DNA of 64,000 nucleotides from the NCBI GenBank assembly GCA_028564925.1, contig CM053026.1, positions 133,845,155 through 133,909,154 on the forward strand. Reading direction: 5' to 3'. Each line of letters begins with the position of its first letter. Within the stretch, counting starts at the first letter, position 1. The DNA is from Lithobates sylvaticus (lineage: Eukaryota; Chordata; Amphibia; Anura; Ranidae). Below the pieces are notes generated by a model. That model was not told where the DNA came from. It saw only the letters and a list, made by a program, of their open reading frames with translations, and ran no database searches. Below are positions 1 through 53,019 of this stretch, one piece after another. Position numbers and translations under genes: made by a program.

Positions 1-830
1 TTTTAGTGGTATTTGATCGCCCCTGCGGTTTTTATTTTTTGCGCTATAAACAAAAATAAAGCGACAATTTTGAAAAAAATGCAATATTTTTTACTTTTTG
101 CTATAATAAATATCCCCAAAAAATATATAAAAAAATATTTTTTTTCCTCAGTTTAGGCCGATACGTATTCTTCTACATATTTTTGGTAAAAAAAAATCGC
201 AATAAGCGATTATTGATTAGTTTGCGCAAAAGTTATAGCGTTTACAAAATAGGGGATAGTTTTATAGCATTTTTATTAATATTTTTTTTTTATTAGTAAT
301 GGCGGCGATCAGCGATTTTTATTGTGACTGCGACATTATGGCGGACACATCGGACATTTTTGACATTTTTTTGGGACATTTGTCATTTATACAGCAATCA
401 CTGCTATTTAAATAGCACTGATTCCTATGTAAATGACAGTTGTAGTGAAGGGGTTAACCACTAGGGGGCGGGAGGAGTCAGTGTGACGTGTTGTGTTTTT
501 TTTTACAGTAGGGGGGCGTGGCTGTACGTCTGACGTCATTGATCGGCGTTCCCGATGACAGGGAACCGCCGATCACCGACAGTCAGTGTAGGAAGCGCGG
601 GGAGAGGTTTGTTTACATAGACCTCTCCCCGTTCTTCAGCTCCGTAACCCGATCGCGGGATACCAGCGGCGATCGGGTCCGCTGGTCCCGCGACCGGGGT
701 CACGGAGCTCCCGACCGGGTCGCGAGCGCGCCCCCCGGGCAGGCAAATTAAAGGGGACGTACCCGTACGTGCTTTTGCCTGCCCGTGCCATTCTGTAGAC
801 GTATATCTACATGAGGCCGTCGGGAAGCGG
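1..830 (+). repeat. TTAA-flanked interspersed repeat, copy A (5' end cut by the window)
   Basis: The left part shares the block 'ttttagtggtatttgatc', a T-rich 'gcgctataaacaaaaataaa' segment and 'aataagcg.ttattgatta' with at least six other places in this window. The right part is GC-rich and ends 'gggaagcgg' followed by TTAA at 831-834. Better preserved copies run from TTAA-CCACTT to AAGTGG-TTAA, which resembles the TTAA target duplication of piggyBac elements. No transposase is seen, so this is a non-autonomous copy. The short reading frames inside it are not genes. Confidence 0.7.
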
Positions 831-849
831 TTAATGTGTAAATATATAT

Positions 850-1444
850 ATATCCAGGTTTTAGAGGAGCATCCAAACAACATCTTTTTCGGGAAAGGCT
901 CTGCATATTTTAGCAAGACACTGCTACCCCGCAAACTGCATCTATGACAACAGCATGGTTTTGTAGAAGAATCTGCGTTCTTAACCGGCCTGCCTGCAAT
1001 CCAGATCTTTCACCAATTTAAAATATTTGGCACATCTTGAAACAATAAATATGACATAGAAGACCCAGGACTGTTTTGGGAGAGAAATGCTGCCCCATTC
1101 TTTCCTGATATAGCATTCTAACTGCTATATCAGGAAAGAATGGGGCAACATTTCTCTCCTAAAACTCCAGCAACTGGTCTCCTCAGTTCCCAGATGTTTA
1201 CAGAGTTTTGTTAAAAGAAGAGGGGATGCTACACTGTAGTAAATATGGCCCTGTCCCAACTTTTTTGAGAAGTGCTGCCATCAATTTCAAAATTATTATT
1301 TTTTTTTTTATAAAACGGTACACTTTTTAAGCATTTGATATGTTTTCTATTGTGAATGAGTTTGAGATTTGCAAATCATTGCATTCTGCTTTTAATGTAG
1401 ATTTTACACAACGTCACAACTTTTTTGGAATTGGGGTTGCAAAT
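850..1444 (+). mobile_element. Tc1/mariner-type transposon remnant, 3' part
   Basis: Around 960-1040 the forward strand gives a decayed transposase C-terminus of the type 'RPACNPDLSPI' then 'NIWHIL', the usual mariner/Tc1 catalytic end. The 3' end reads 'acttttttggaattggggt', the mirror of a widespread vertebrate mariner terminus. The coding part holds stops and is dead. At 1079-1166 the element carries an inverted duplication of about 40 bp (see findings). No 5' terminus was found. Confidence 0.65.
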
Positions 1445-1445
1445 A

Positions 1446-43432
<41,987 letters not shown>

Positions 43433-43435
<3 letters not shown>

Positions 43436-43506
43436 TTTTCCGGTAAAGGCTTGTGCTCCTCAACTCTTGACAACGTGGCTTTGTGTTCCGATATCATAAA
43501 TAGGCA
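43433..43506 (-). CDS. TMEM161B: TMEM161B exon 2: 5' UTR and start codon
   Basis: The acceptor tract is 'catttcacttcttaacattttag' (shortened: pyrimidine-rich then TTTTAG). The exon ends GGAAAAATG directly before donor GTGAGT. Spliced to exon 3 it gives ATG GGT GTG ATA, i.e. MGVIG as in human, with A at -3 and G at +4. An in-frame TGA lies 27 nt upstream, so coding starts here. A 23-codon upstream frame overlaps the start (see findings). No other ATG with a GT donor directly after it was found on the minus strand between exon 3 and the promoter region. Confidence 0.88.
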
Positions 43507-44133
43507 CTAAAATGTTAAGAAGTGAAATGCTTAGTGCCTAGATAAAATGCTACATATGTGGTATTAAGAGACATGTCAATTCAATAAACTATACAAATTT
43601 AACTGACGCTTCCAAGGAACTTGTACACTAAAATAAGAGTGCATGTAGACTTCTCGCAGTAGTTCTCAGATCTTGAAGCAGAAATACCTGAAGCAGCAGC
43701 TAAAAGGTGTATCCTTACAGGACAAGGAACTCCCATGCTGCATATATTAGCATACAATGAGAACAAAGTGAATGAGTACAATGGGGACAGAATGAAGATG
43801 TGTAATGAAACACAATGTACATGCAATCCAAAAGGCAGACTTAAATATTGCACTTTTTAAGCCATGTGAAAGTTAACACTAATACAATTTGGTACAATGG
43901 TACATAGGTAAATATTAGGAAGAAGCAGCAAAATAAATTCAAAAAAGTATAACAAAAGACATATCACCCTAAGTTATCAGTTGCCTCTGCACCCTATAAA
44001 TAAAAAAAAAAAAAGCTTTGGTTTTAGATATACTTTAATCATTTCCTGTCCAGCGTGCGCGTTTGTGTGTGTGTACGCATACACTAATGTGCAAAAGTTT
44101 TAGGCAGGTGTGGAAAAAAAAAATGCTGTAAAT
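43507..44133. other. TMEM161B intron 1, no recognised element
   Basis: Simple AT-rich intron sequence upstream of exon 2; nothing further is supported. Confidence 0.4.
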
Positions 44134-44772
44134 TAACCCTTTCATGACTAAGCCCATTTCTGACATTTGGTGTTTACAAGTTAAAATCCATAATGTTTGC
44201 TAGAAAATTACTTAGAACCCCCAAACATATATATTTTTTTAGCAGAGACTCTAGAGAATAAAATGGCGATTGTTGCAATATTTTATGTCACACGGTATTT
44301 GTGCAGCGGTGTTTTAAACGCAACTTTTTGGGAAAAGGGACACTTTCATTAATTAAAAAAAAAACGAAACAGTAAAGTTAGTGCAATTTTTTGTATAATG
44401 TGAAAGATGATGTTATTCAGAGTAAATAGATACCAAACATGTCACGCTTTATAATTGTACGCACTCGTGGAATGGCGACAAACTACGGTACCTAAAAATC
44501 TCCATAGGCGACACTTTAAAAAATGTTTACGGTTACAAGGTTAGGAGTTACAGAGGCAGTCTAGTGCTAGAATTATTGCTCTCGCTCTGACGATCGCGGC
44601 GATACCTCACATGTGTGATTTGAACACTGTTTACACTGTTTACATATGCAGGCGTGACTTCCGTATGCGTTTGCTGCGCGAGCTCGCTGGGACGGTAGTG
44701 CAGGGGTGTACGTAGAAGAATTGAAAACTTGATGCCGTTTTGAAGGCAAAGGGCGGTCAGACCAAACATTAA
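44134..44772 (-). repeat. Second TTAA-type repeat family
   Basis: It starts at TTAACCCTTTCATGACTAAG and reaches a TTAA at about 44769. The segment 44285-44485 is homologous, inverted, to 18545-18745 inside the hAT element. The boundaries are tentative, and no coding capacity is seen. Confidence 0.5.
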
Positions 44773-44867
44773 TTTGATTTGGATTTCCCTTCTGTTCATT
44801 TACTTTCCATTTTGTTAACTGATAAAAATCAACTACTAAACACTTCTATTTATGAAAGCATTCTTAA

Positions 44868-45660
44868 TGACTTCCCTACCAACCGCCACAGTTGTACAGC
44901 GGCAGGTTGGCTCTCCTGCGCGAATCGCCTTCATTGTACGTCGGGCGCATACACAGAGATCTGTGGGCATGCCCATTCGCTAGTGGGGGAGCCAATCAGC
45001 GGGCCACCCGAGATCGCTCCACAGAGGCAGAACAGTGATCTGCCAGTATAAACAAACGGAAGATAGAGTGAGATGGTCTGTTCCTAGTAATTAGGAACAG
45101 CGATCTCTCTCTACTCCCAGTCAGTCCACTCCCCTCCAGTTAGAAAGCACCTCCCTAGGGAACATTTAACCCTTTAATCGCCCCCTAGTGTTACCCCCTT
45201 CCCTTCCAGTGTAATTTATACAGTAATCAGTGCATTTTTTTTTAGCACTGATTGCTGTATAAAGGTCACCAGTCCCAAAAAAAGGGTCAAAAAGTGTCAG
45301 ATCTGTCTGCTGCAATGTCGCAGATCACCGCCATTACTAGTAAAAATAATAATCAACAAATTCCATAAATCTATCCCCTATTTTGTAGACGCAATAACTT
45401 TTGCACAAATCAATCAATATATACTAATTGGGATTTTTTTTTTTACCAAAAATATGTAGAAGAATACATATTGGCCTAAACTGAGGAATAAGTTCGGTTT
45501 TGTACATTTTTGTGGGGGATATTTAGTATAGCAAAAAGTAAACAAAAAAAATTTTTTTTCAAAATTGTCGCACTTTTTTTGTTTATAGCGAAAACAATTA
45601 AAACCGCAGAGGTGATCAAATACCACCAAAAGAAAGCTATATTTGTGGGAAAAAGGACAT
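44868..45660 (-). repeat. TTAA-flanked interspersed repeat, copy H (inverted, truncated)
   Basis: It runs on the minus strand from about 45660 ('gctatatttgtgggaaaa' region) to 44868, beside TTAA at 44864-44867. It contains the family blocks 'caatatatactaattggga' and 'aaaaccgcagaggtgatc'. It is cut at its 5' side by unrelated MITE sequence. Confidence 0.7.
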
Positions 45661-45692
45661 CAATTTCGTACGACCACACAATTGTCCGACCA

Positions 45693-45949
45693 CGCGTTCG
45701 TCTCCAGAGCCCCTATATGGTGTTCGCCGACAGCGGTGAATGGCATCAGAACGAGGCTTGGGAAGCAGACTGGAATACAGACAAAGGGTGATGACGTCAC
45801 TGGATATGCAACGCGTTTCTTGAGCTGGCAGGCCTTGGATAGCGTGACGGCCTTGCTCCTTTCTCCTGCTGGCGAACACCATCTAGCGGCTCTGGAGACG
45901 AACGCAGCGACACAGGGACAGCACATCCATCTCAGGGATTGACCTCACT
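45693..45949 (+). mobile_element. MITE with long inverted ends, twin copy 1
   Basis: 'cgttcgtctccagagcc' on the left faces 'ggctctggagacgaacg' on the right; the inside reads 'tatggtgttcgccgac'. It is almost identical to 48008-48268. The left arm lacks the outermost part seen in copy 2. Confidence 0.85.
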
Positions 45950-46210
45950 AAGGCTCCTTTCACACCTAAGCGTTTTTCAGGCGCTACAGCGCTAAAAATA
46001 GCGCCTGTAATGCGCCTGAAAAAAGCGGGTCCTTTAACTCCAGTGTGAAAGCCCTCGGTGTGCTAGCAGGACGGTAAAAAGAAGTCCTGCTAGCAGCATC
46101 TTTGGAGCGGTGTATTCTCCTACCCATTGAAATCAATGGGACACCGCGGTAATACCGCCGGCAAAGCGCCGCTTTGCGGGGGTTTTAACCCTTTTTTTAA
46201 AACCACCCCG
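45950..46210 (+). repeat. MITE of the 'ctttcacac...gcgct' family, partial
   Basis: It begins 'aaggctcctttcacacctaa' with 'caggcgctacagcgctaaa' following. The right end is unclear. It is related to 14880-15076 and 46873-47118. Confidence 0.5.
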
Positions 46211-46220
46211 CTAGAAAACA

Positions 46221-46353
46221 ATGGCCCTCCAGTTGTTCAGGAACTACAATTCCCATCATGCCTAATCATGTCTGTGAATGTCAGAGTTTTACAATGCCTC
46301 ATGGGACTTGTAGTTCTGCAACAGCTGGGGGGGGCGTAGTTTGAAGATCCCTG
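46221..46353 (+). mobile_element. hAT-type MITE, relative of 22129-22276
   Basis: It shares 'ggccctccagttgttcagg', the central 'gaatgtcagagttttacaa' and the end 'gaagatccctg'. The left terminus is missing. Confidence 0.75.
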
Positions 46354-46362
46354 CACTTGACC

Positions 46363-46662
46363 AATGGTCTCCAAACTGTGGCCGTTTGCATATTTTTATC
46401 TGGCCCTTGGGGTACCATTTTCATCCACTGATACCAACAATGGGACATAATTCCTCCCAAATGACACCGAAGGTGGGGCATAATTCCTCACGACACCAAA
46501 CAATGGGATGCTATACCTCCCACTAACACCAAAGATGGGTCATGGCTTATTCCCACGGTTGTCCTGACGTCCTTTTTAATTCCCAATGGCCACAGTCCGG
46601 CCCCCCTTAAGTCTGAAAGACAGTAAACTGGCCCTTTTATTTAGAAAGTTTTGAGACCCCTG
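46363..46662 (-). mobile_element. hAT-type MITE 'ggtctccaaact...gagacccctg'
   Basis: On the minus strand it begins CAGGGGTCTCAAAAC and includes 'gggccagtttactgtc', a common vertebrate hAT MITE. The other end reads 'tggtctccaaactgtggcc'. It is non-coding. Confidence 0.65.
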
Positions 46663-46872
46663 CCCTAGACAAAAACAAGCAAGCAGTAAACCTAAGCAAT
46701 GCGGGTACAGCCCCACAGCATGGGAAAAAAGAAATAAAAATGTTTAGCTATAAGGAGACCCAATAAAAAGCGTGAAGCCATCACGCCGAAAAAAAATACA
46801 ATCCCAAACGGGGAAATATAATCCTTCCCCACTCTATCCAAAATGATATTGAAAATGTTTTGGCTGGACATA
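46663..46872. other. TMEM161B intron 1, unclassified
   Basis: About 210 bases between two MITEs, with no recognised content. Confidence 0.4.
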
Positions 46873-47118
46873 GACCACTTTCACACTGAGGCGCTTTTCA
46901 GGCGCTTTCACGCTAAAAACAGCGCCTAAAAAGCTCACGAAAAATTATTTCCATTAAAATCAATGAACGCTTTCACACTGGGGCAGTGTGCTGGCAGGGC
47001 TGTGAAAAACTCCCCTCCCCATTGAAATGAAAGGAAAGCTCTTCAAAAGCGCCTGAAAAGCTCTTCAAAAGCGCTCAGTGTTTTTACTGGCAGTTTAGCT
47101 TCAGTGTGAAAGTGGCCT
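46873..47118 (+). repeat. MITE 'gaccactttcacactg...cagtgtgaaagtggcc'
   Basis: Inverted ends of about 16 bp, with 'gcgcttttcaggcgctttc' inside. It has both ends and is the best kept copy of its family here. Confidence 0.75.
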
Positions 47119-47711
47119 TACACTTAATGTAAGACAAGGTTTTGGGGTGTGTCCCCTTCAAGGCCCAAGCAGTACAGACGCACCTTGAAAGCTTGTCCTG
47201 AAAATTTGGATGTTCGTGGAAATAAAAAAAGAAATAAAAAAGTTTCACGGACAGTACTCAATTGCTGCTGTTGCAAGTGCATTAATATGGCTACAATCAC
47301 CTCAAGCAAAAGTAATGTAGACACATTTATAGAGAATTCATTGGTAAAGACAGGAGAAAATTTTGACTAAAACTGGCCAGTGCTTGGGATGTCAACAATT
47401 ACAAAGCATGGGAAATCTCCTACATAAGAATAGCTCCGCTGATATTGACATTATTGAATTCCATATTGCTCTCCACTGACCAAAGTTTTGTACAATGCTA
47501 GGTATATTGCAAGAGGTGAGAACACAACAAAAGACCTCGGGTAGATTTATTGCTGCCAGATATCAAACCATCATGTCAATTTTATTAGTACTGCGACATA
47601 CAGCGTATGGCTCTCAAATAAGCTCCACTGAATGTTGAAGTGACAGAATGTCCTCAATGTATGATGCATCAAATATACATTGATGTGGTGACACAGCTGA
47701 AAAAGTTTGTG
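47119..47711. other. TMEM161B intron 1, no recognised element
   Basis: Ordinary sequence; I see nothing that can be named. Confidence 0.4.
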
Positions 47712-47993
47712 TAATGCCGCGTACACACGACCGGACTTCCCGGCAGACTAGGTCTGACAGAATTAGTCCGTCGTTCAATCCGATAGTTTTTCGCAAAAAA
47801 TAAAAAATCAGACGGACCTAGAATTAGAACATGTTTCAAATCTGTCCGACGGACTCAATTCCTATAGGGAACACCGTTTGTCTGAATGCTGGTCCGACGG
47901 ACCAAATACGACGCAAGGGAAGCTATTGAACTTCCTTCTTTAGTCCCATTTACGTCATCATGTTCAAAACAAACTGAATTTCAAATGGACTTA
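47712..47993 (+). mobile_element. MITE of the 'taatgccgcgtacacac' family, right end lost
   Basis: The left end TAATGCCGCGTACACACGAC matches the 13843 element. The right end is replaced by the twin MITE at 47994. Confidence 0.65.
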
Positions 47994-48268
47994 GTGCTGT
48001 CCCTGTGTCGCTGCGTTCGTCTCCAGAGCCCCTATATGGTGTTCGCCGGCAGCGGTGAATGGCATCAGAATGAGGCTTGGGAAGCAGACTGGAATACAGA
48101 CAAAGGGTGATGACGTCACTGGATATGCAACGCGTTTCTTGAGCAGGCAGGCCTTGGATAGCGTGACGGCCTTGCTACTTTCTCCTGCGGGCGAACACCA
48201 TCTAGCGGCTCTGGAGACGAACGCAGCGACACAGGGACAGCACATCCATCTCAGGGATTGACCTCACT
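47994..48268 (+). mobile_element. MITE with long inverted ends, twin copy 2
   Basis: 'gtgctgtccctgtgtcgctg' at 47994 faces 'cagcgacacagggacagcac' ending at 48243, giving arms of about 60 bp. 25 bases beyond the right arm ('atccatctcagggattgacc' onward) are also shared with copy 1 at 45693-45949. Confidence 0.88.
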
Positions 48269-48564
48269 CTTTTTCTTGTTTTGTTTCAGTGTTCTCGGGA
48301 ACAAGGTTTCTGTTTCCATCAGACGGCTGCCGTGATTTGTGGACTTTGATTTCCCTTCCTGTTCACCCATATTGCCACTGAGCATATTATGCCTATACAG
48401 TATAGCCATTGTGCATAATTTACAGACTACTATACCACCGTACAGAATGGACTTTAGGTTTTTTTTGTGCATAAATCTGTGCTCACTCAGCACTTTGTGG
48501 TGTTACATTATTGTGGATTATTGTTTTAGTTTTGCGCCACTCCCCTTTATTACTTAAAGAAATG
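48269..48564. other. TMEM161B intron 1, unclassified
   Basis: About 300 bases between the twin MITE and a Tc1-type end; no recognised content. Confidence 0.35.
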
Positions 48565-48641
48565 ATCAGTCTATCATTTTAATGTCAGTGGGAAAACGTA
48601 CAAAATCAGCAGGGGATCAAATACTTTTTTCCCTCACTGTA
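48565..48641 (+). mobile_element. Tc1-type terminal fragment
   Basis: 'caggggatcaaatacttttt' then 'ccctcactgta' matches the right end of the elements at 57770-57990 and 58742-59025. The minisatellite starts at once after it. Confidence 0.7.
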
Positions 48642-50240
48642 TGGGGCTCCCCTAGAATACTGAGCACAGGAACACATATGGGTCTCCCCTGTAATACTGA
48701 ACACAGACACACATATGGGTCTCCCCTATAATACTGAACACAGACACACCTATGGGTCTCCCCTATAATACTGAACACAGACACACATATGGGGCTCCCC
48801 TATAATACTGAACTCAGACACACATATGGGGCTCCCCTGTAATACTGAACACATACATATATAGGGCTCCCCTATAATACTGAACACAGACACACATATG
48901 GGGCTCCCCTGTAATACTGAACACAGACACACATATATAGGGCTCCCCTATAATACTGAACACAGACACACATATATAGGGCTCCCCTATAATACTGAAC
49001 ACAGACACACATATGGGTCTCCCCTATAATACTGAACACAGACACACATATGGGGCTCCCCTATAATACTGAACACAGACACACCTATGGGTCTCCCCTA
49101 TAATACTGAACACAGACACACCTATGGGTCTCCCCTATAATACTGAACACAGACACACACATATAGGGCTCCCCTGTAATACTGAACACAGACACACCTA
49201 TGGGTCTCCCCTATAATACTGAACACAGTCACACATATGGGTCTCCCCTGTAATACTGAACACAGACACACATATGGGTCTCCCCTATAATACTGAACAG
49301 TCACACATATGGGGCTCCCCTATAATACTGAACACTGCATAATACTGAACAGACACACATATGGGGCTCCCCTATAATACTGAACACAGACACACATATG
49401 GGGCTCCCCTGTAATACTGAACACATACATATATAGGGCTCCCCTATAATACTGAACACAGACACACATATGGGGCTCCCCTGTAATACTGAACACAGAC
49501 ACACATATATAGGGCTCCCCTATAATACTGAACACAGACACACATATATAGGGCTCCCCTATAATACTGAACACAGACACACATATGGGTCTCCCCTATA
49601 ATACTGAACACAGACACACATATGGGGCTCCCCTATAATACTGAACACAGACACACATATGGGTCTCCCCTATAATACTGAACACAGACACACCTATGGG
49701 TCTCCCCTATAATACTGAACACAGACACACACATATAGGGCTCCCCTGTAATACTGAACACAGACACACCTATGGGTCTCCCCTATAATACTGAACACAG
49801 TCACACATATAGGGCTCCCCTGTAATACTGAACACAGACACACATATGGGGCTCCCCTATAATACTGAACACAGACACACCTATGGGTCTCCCCTATAAT
49901 ACTGAACACAGACACACATATGGGGCTCCCCTATAATACTGAACACAGACACACATATGGGGCTCCCCTATAATACTGAACACAGACACACATATAGGGC
50001 TCCCCTATAATACTGAACACAGACACACCTATGGGTCTCCCCTATAATACTGAACACAGACACACCTATGGGTCTCCCCTATAATACTGAACACAGACAC
50101 ACCTATGGGTCTCCCCTATAATACTGAACACAGACACACATATATAGGGCTCCCCTATAATACTGAACACAGACACACATATAGGGCTCCCCTATAATAC
50201 TGAACACAGACACACATATGGGTCTCCCCTGTAATGTTGA
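48642..50240. repeat. 37-bp minisatellite, about 43 units, in TMEM161B intron 1
   Basis: The unit is of the type 'aatactgaacacagacac' + 'acatatgggtctcccctat' (37 bp; spacing checked at 48684 to 48721). Variants (gtaat/ataat, gggt/gggg, cctat/catat) allow a higher-order copy of about 572 bp to be seen (about 48790-49300 against 49360-49870). The cysteine-rich reading frames on the minus strand come from the unit having one or two open frames; they are not genes. Confidence 0.97.
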
Positions 50241-50355
50241 GCACATGAACACTGCACATATATGACAACAGAACAGGTGCAATGTGCTGCCATGCCTGCA
50301 CCATGAGTCGCCCCATTCCCAGCAGTCCCCCCTGACACCTGTCCCCAGCACACAC

Positions 50356-50460
50356 CTTTCTCTGCAGTCACCGGCTCCACAACACTTCTTGTGCTGGAGG
50401 TCACGCTAGGACCCCTCCACACACCAACATGGCGGCACTCGCCTCTCCTACCCGGCTACG
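50356..50460 (-). other. TMEM161B: Probable TMEM161B exon 1 (5' UTR) and promoter region
   Basis: This is the only GC-rich, CpG-bearing unique block upstream of exon 2. On the minus strand it would end AGAGAAAG before donor GTGTGTGC (exon end at 50356). The 5' limit is a guess from composition. No TATA box is seen. It contains a 9-codon upstream frame with a good start context (gccgccATG at 50430). The assignment as exon 1 is inference from position and splice site. Confidence 0.45.
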
Positions 50461-51411
50461 GTAACCTAAACCACCGCTAACAGAACCTTACTGCTCACCA
50501 CACTCAAACCCCAGGTTTAGAAGGATAAGGCGGCGCCTCGAATAACACAATGGTCTTTATCAGTGCTACTTTTTACACCATTTCTGAAACAGGCACATTC
50601 AAGACAGCCTAGTTAGTAAAAAGCCCAGTTTCATTGTCCGCATGCGCACTAAGTCGATCGCTCCATTCCCAAAACTGAAGGGGGTGGGTGTTAGTTGGAA
50701 GCATTAGTGCTAATAAATTGTGGTACATTCCGCTCGGTGGCTCTGTTATGGGTTCATAGCCCAGCGCATCACGTGATTGCATGTGAGCTCCTGAGCGGTC
50801 ATGATTGGTGTGGGCAATTCTGGTTATTCGTTCTCGGTTTAAGTGTGTAGTTTTATATATTGGGTTAGGTTGCAAGGAGGCTGGAGAAGATGTGTCACGA
50901 ATCCTGAACTCGTAATATCAAAAATTGTACAGTGAAGAATGAGGAATTTTATACTATGCTTCTCGCTGTATAAGGCCTGCTATAGAAGAGTGTTCACACA
51001 GCAAAGTGGGCGTGGTGAAGCAAAGAGGACCTGTTATCCACACACAATCCATCACACAGGAAGATGGCCAATAACTCTGCTCTGTCTTTTCTAGTTTGGC
51101 TTTAAGTGGAAATATGAGCAAAGTGACAGATGATGTAGTCTGTGACTAGCATAAGGTTTTCAAAATATTTTTTTTTTTAAAAAATGAAGATTTTTAAAAT
51201 TAAATTAGGGGACGTATTTTTTTTATTGGCAAATGGTTAACTATTTTAAAAGCAGATTTTCCTCAAATTATATATACAATGTATGTGGTATGTGTGTATG
51301 GAATGATTGTATGATATATATATTATTTCTTATTTTGTACATAAAAAAAGGATACTTCTTAGAATTGTTTGAGGTATGACTACCAAATGTTATAAAGATA
51401 AGATAGAGATA
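50461..51411. other. Upstream flank of TMEM161B
   Basis: Unique-looking sequence to about 51100, then AT-rich. No exon or element can be defined. A divergent non-coding transcript, as known at mammalian TMEM161B, would start here; the sequence alone does not show it. Confidence 0.35.
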
Positions 51412-51670
51412 AAACAGTGTGCAGGGCTAAGGAGCATGTTACATAAAGAATGCAGGGCTAAGAAGCGCGCTACATAAAGAATGCAGGGCTAAGGAGCACG
51501 TTACATAAAGAATGCAGGGCTAAGGAGCACGTTACATAAAGAATGCAGGGCTAAGGAGCACGTTACATAAAGAATGCAGGGCTAAGGAGCACGTTACATA
51601 AAGAATGCAGGGCTAAGGAGCACATTACATAAAGAATGCAGGGCTAACGAGCACGTTACATAAAAAATGC
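51412..51670. repeat. 31-bp minisatellite, about 8 units
   Basis: The unit is 'atgcagggctaaggagc' + 'acgttacataaaga' (spacing of 31 from 51481 to 51512). It runs directly into the Tc1 remnant at 51667. Confidence 0.95.
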
Positions 51671-52530
51671 AGAACAGGCCTTGTCATGGTCGACCAAAGA
51701 AGTTGAGTGCACGTTCTCAGTGTCATATTCAGAGGTTGTCTTTGGGAAATAAATGTATGAGTGCTGCCATTATTGCTGCAGAGGTTGAAGGGGTGGGGGG
51801 TCAGCCTGTCAGTGCTCAGACCATACGCCGCACACTGCATCAAATTAGTCTGCATGGCTGTCATCCCAGAAGGAAGCCTCTTCTAAAGATGATGCACAAA
51901 AAAGCCCGCAAACAGTTTACTGAAGACAAGCAGACTAAGGACATGGATTACTGGAACCATTTCCTGTGGTCTGATGAGACCAAGATAAACTTATTTGGTT
52001 CAGATGGTGTCAAGAGTGTGTGGCGGCAACCAGGTGAGGAGCACAAAGACAAGTGTGTTTTGCCTACAGTCAAGAATGGTGGTGGGAGTGTCATAGTCTG
52101 GGGCTGCTTAAGTGCTGCCGGCACTGGGGAGCTACAGTTCATTGAGGGAACCATGAATGCCAACATGTACTGTGACATACTGAAGCAGAGCATGATCCCC
52201 TCCTTTCAGAGACTGGGCCACAGGGCAGTATTCCAACATCATAAAAACAACCCCAAACACACCTCCAAGATGACCACTGCCTTGCTAAAAAGCGGAGGGT
52301 AAAGGTGATGGACTGGCCGAGCATGTCTTCAGACCTAAACCCTATTGAGCAATTGTGGGACATCCTCAAACGGAGGAGCGCAAGGTCTCTAACATCCACC
52401 AGCTTCGTGATGTCATTATGGAGTAGTGGAAGAGGACTCCAGTGGCAACCTGTGAAGCTCCGGTGAACTCCATACCCAAGAGGGTTAAGGCAGTGCTGGA
52501 AAATAATGGTGGCCACACAAAATATTGAAA
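51667..52530 (+). pseudogene. Tc1-like transposase, decayed
   Basis: Residues 1-205 match the middle of Tc1 transposases: the second helix-turn-helix with GRPKKLS, then MDYWNHFLWSDETKINLF (first catalytic Asp), VWRQPGEEH, NGGGSVIVWGCLS and [11 protein letters not shown]. The second Asp (usually in DNDPKHTSK) is lost. The N-terminal DNA-binding part is missing. A lost base near 52292 shifts the frame. The following frame carries [18 protein letters not shown] (catalytic Glu) and NIHQL, with further shifts and a stop near 52425. It is a dead copy of a full-length protein of about 340 residues. Confidence 0.92.
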
Positions 52531-52764
52531 GTTTGTGCCCAATTTGGACACTTAGGGGTGTACTCACTTTTGTTGCCAGCGGTTTAGACATTAATGGCTG
52601 TGTGTTAAGTTATTTTGAGGGGACAGCAAATTTACACTGTTTTACAAGCTGTACACTCACTACTTTACATTGTAGCAAAGTGTAATTTCTTCAGGGTTGT
52701 CACATGAAAAGATATAATAAAATATTTACAAAAATGTGAGGGGTGTACTCACTTTTGTGAGATA

Positions 52765-52774
<10 letters not shown>
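51667..52774 (+). mobile_element. Tc1-like transposon, 5' end lost
   Basis: The right end is 'aggggtgtactcacttttgt' then 'gagatactgta', the inverse of the well-known ACAGTATCTCACAAAAG Tc1 terminus. A second inner copy of 'ggggtgtactcacttttgtt' lies at 52555. The left end is replaced by the 31-bp minisatellite. Confidence 0.9.

Positions 52775-52822
<48 letters not shown>
52774..52822. repeat. (AT)n microsatellite
   Basis: About 24 AT units directly after the Tc1 end. Confidence 0.95.
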
Positions 52823-52916
52823 TGTATCCAGTGTAGCCTACATCTACAGTGCATTCAGTGGTGTACTATTTATAATAAACTTCAGGTGGCATATTAATAT
52901 ATATATGCAGTCTCGT

Positions 52917-52917
52917 G

Positions 52918-52968
<51 letters not shown>

Positions 52969-52984
52969 ATATATATATATATAT
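52917..52984. repeat. (CTAT)n then (AT)n microsatellite
   Basis: About 12 CTAT units followed by AT units to about 52984. Confidence 0.95.
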
Positions 52985-53019
52985 TTATACTCTGCATTCT
53001 TTTTAGCCTATATCTACAG

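Noticed and set aside
48642-50440. Cysteine-rich repetitive reading frames on the minus strand
   Set aside because: They follow the 37-bp minisatellite exactly and occur in several frames; there is no start context, domain or splice support.
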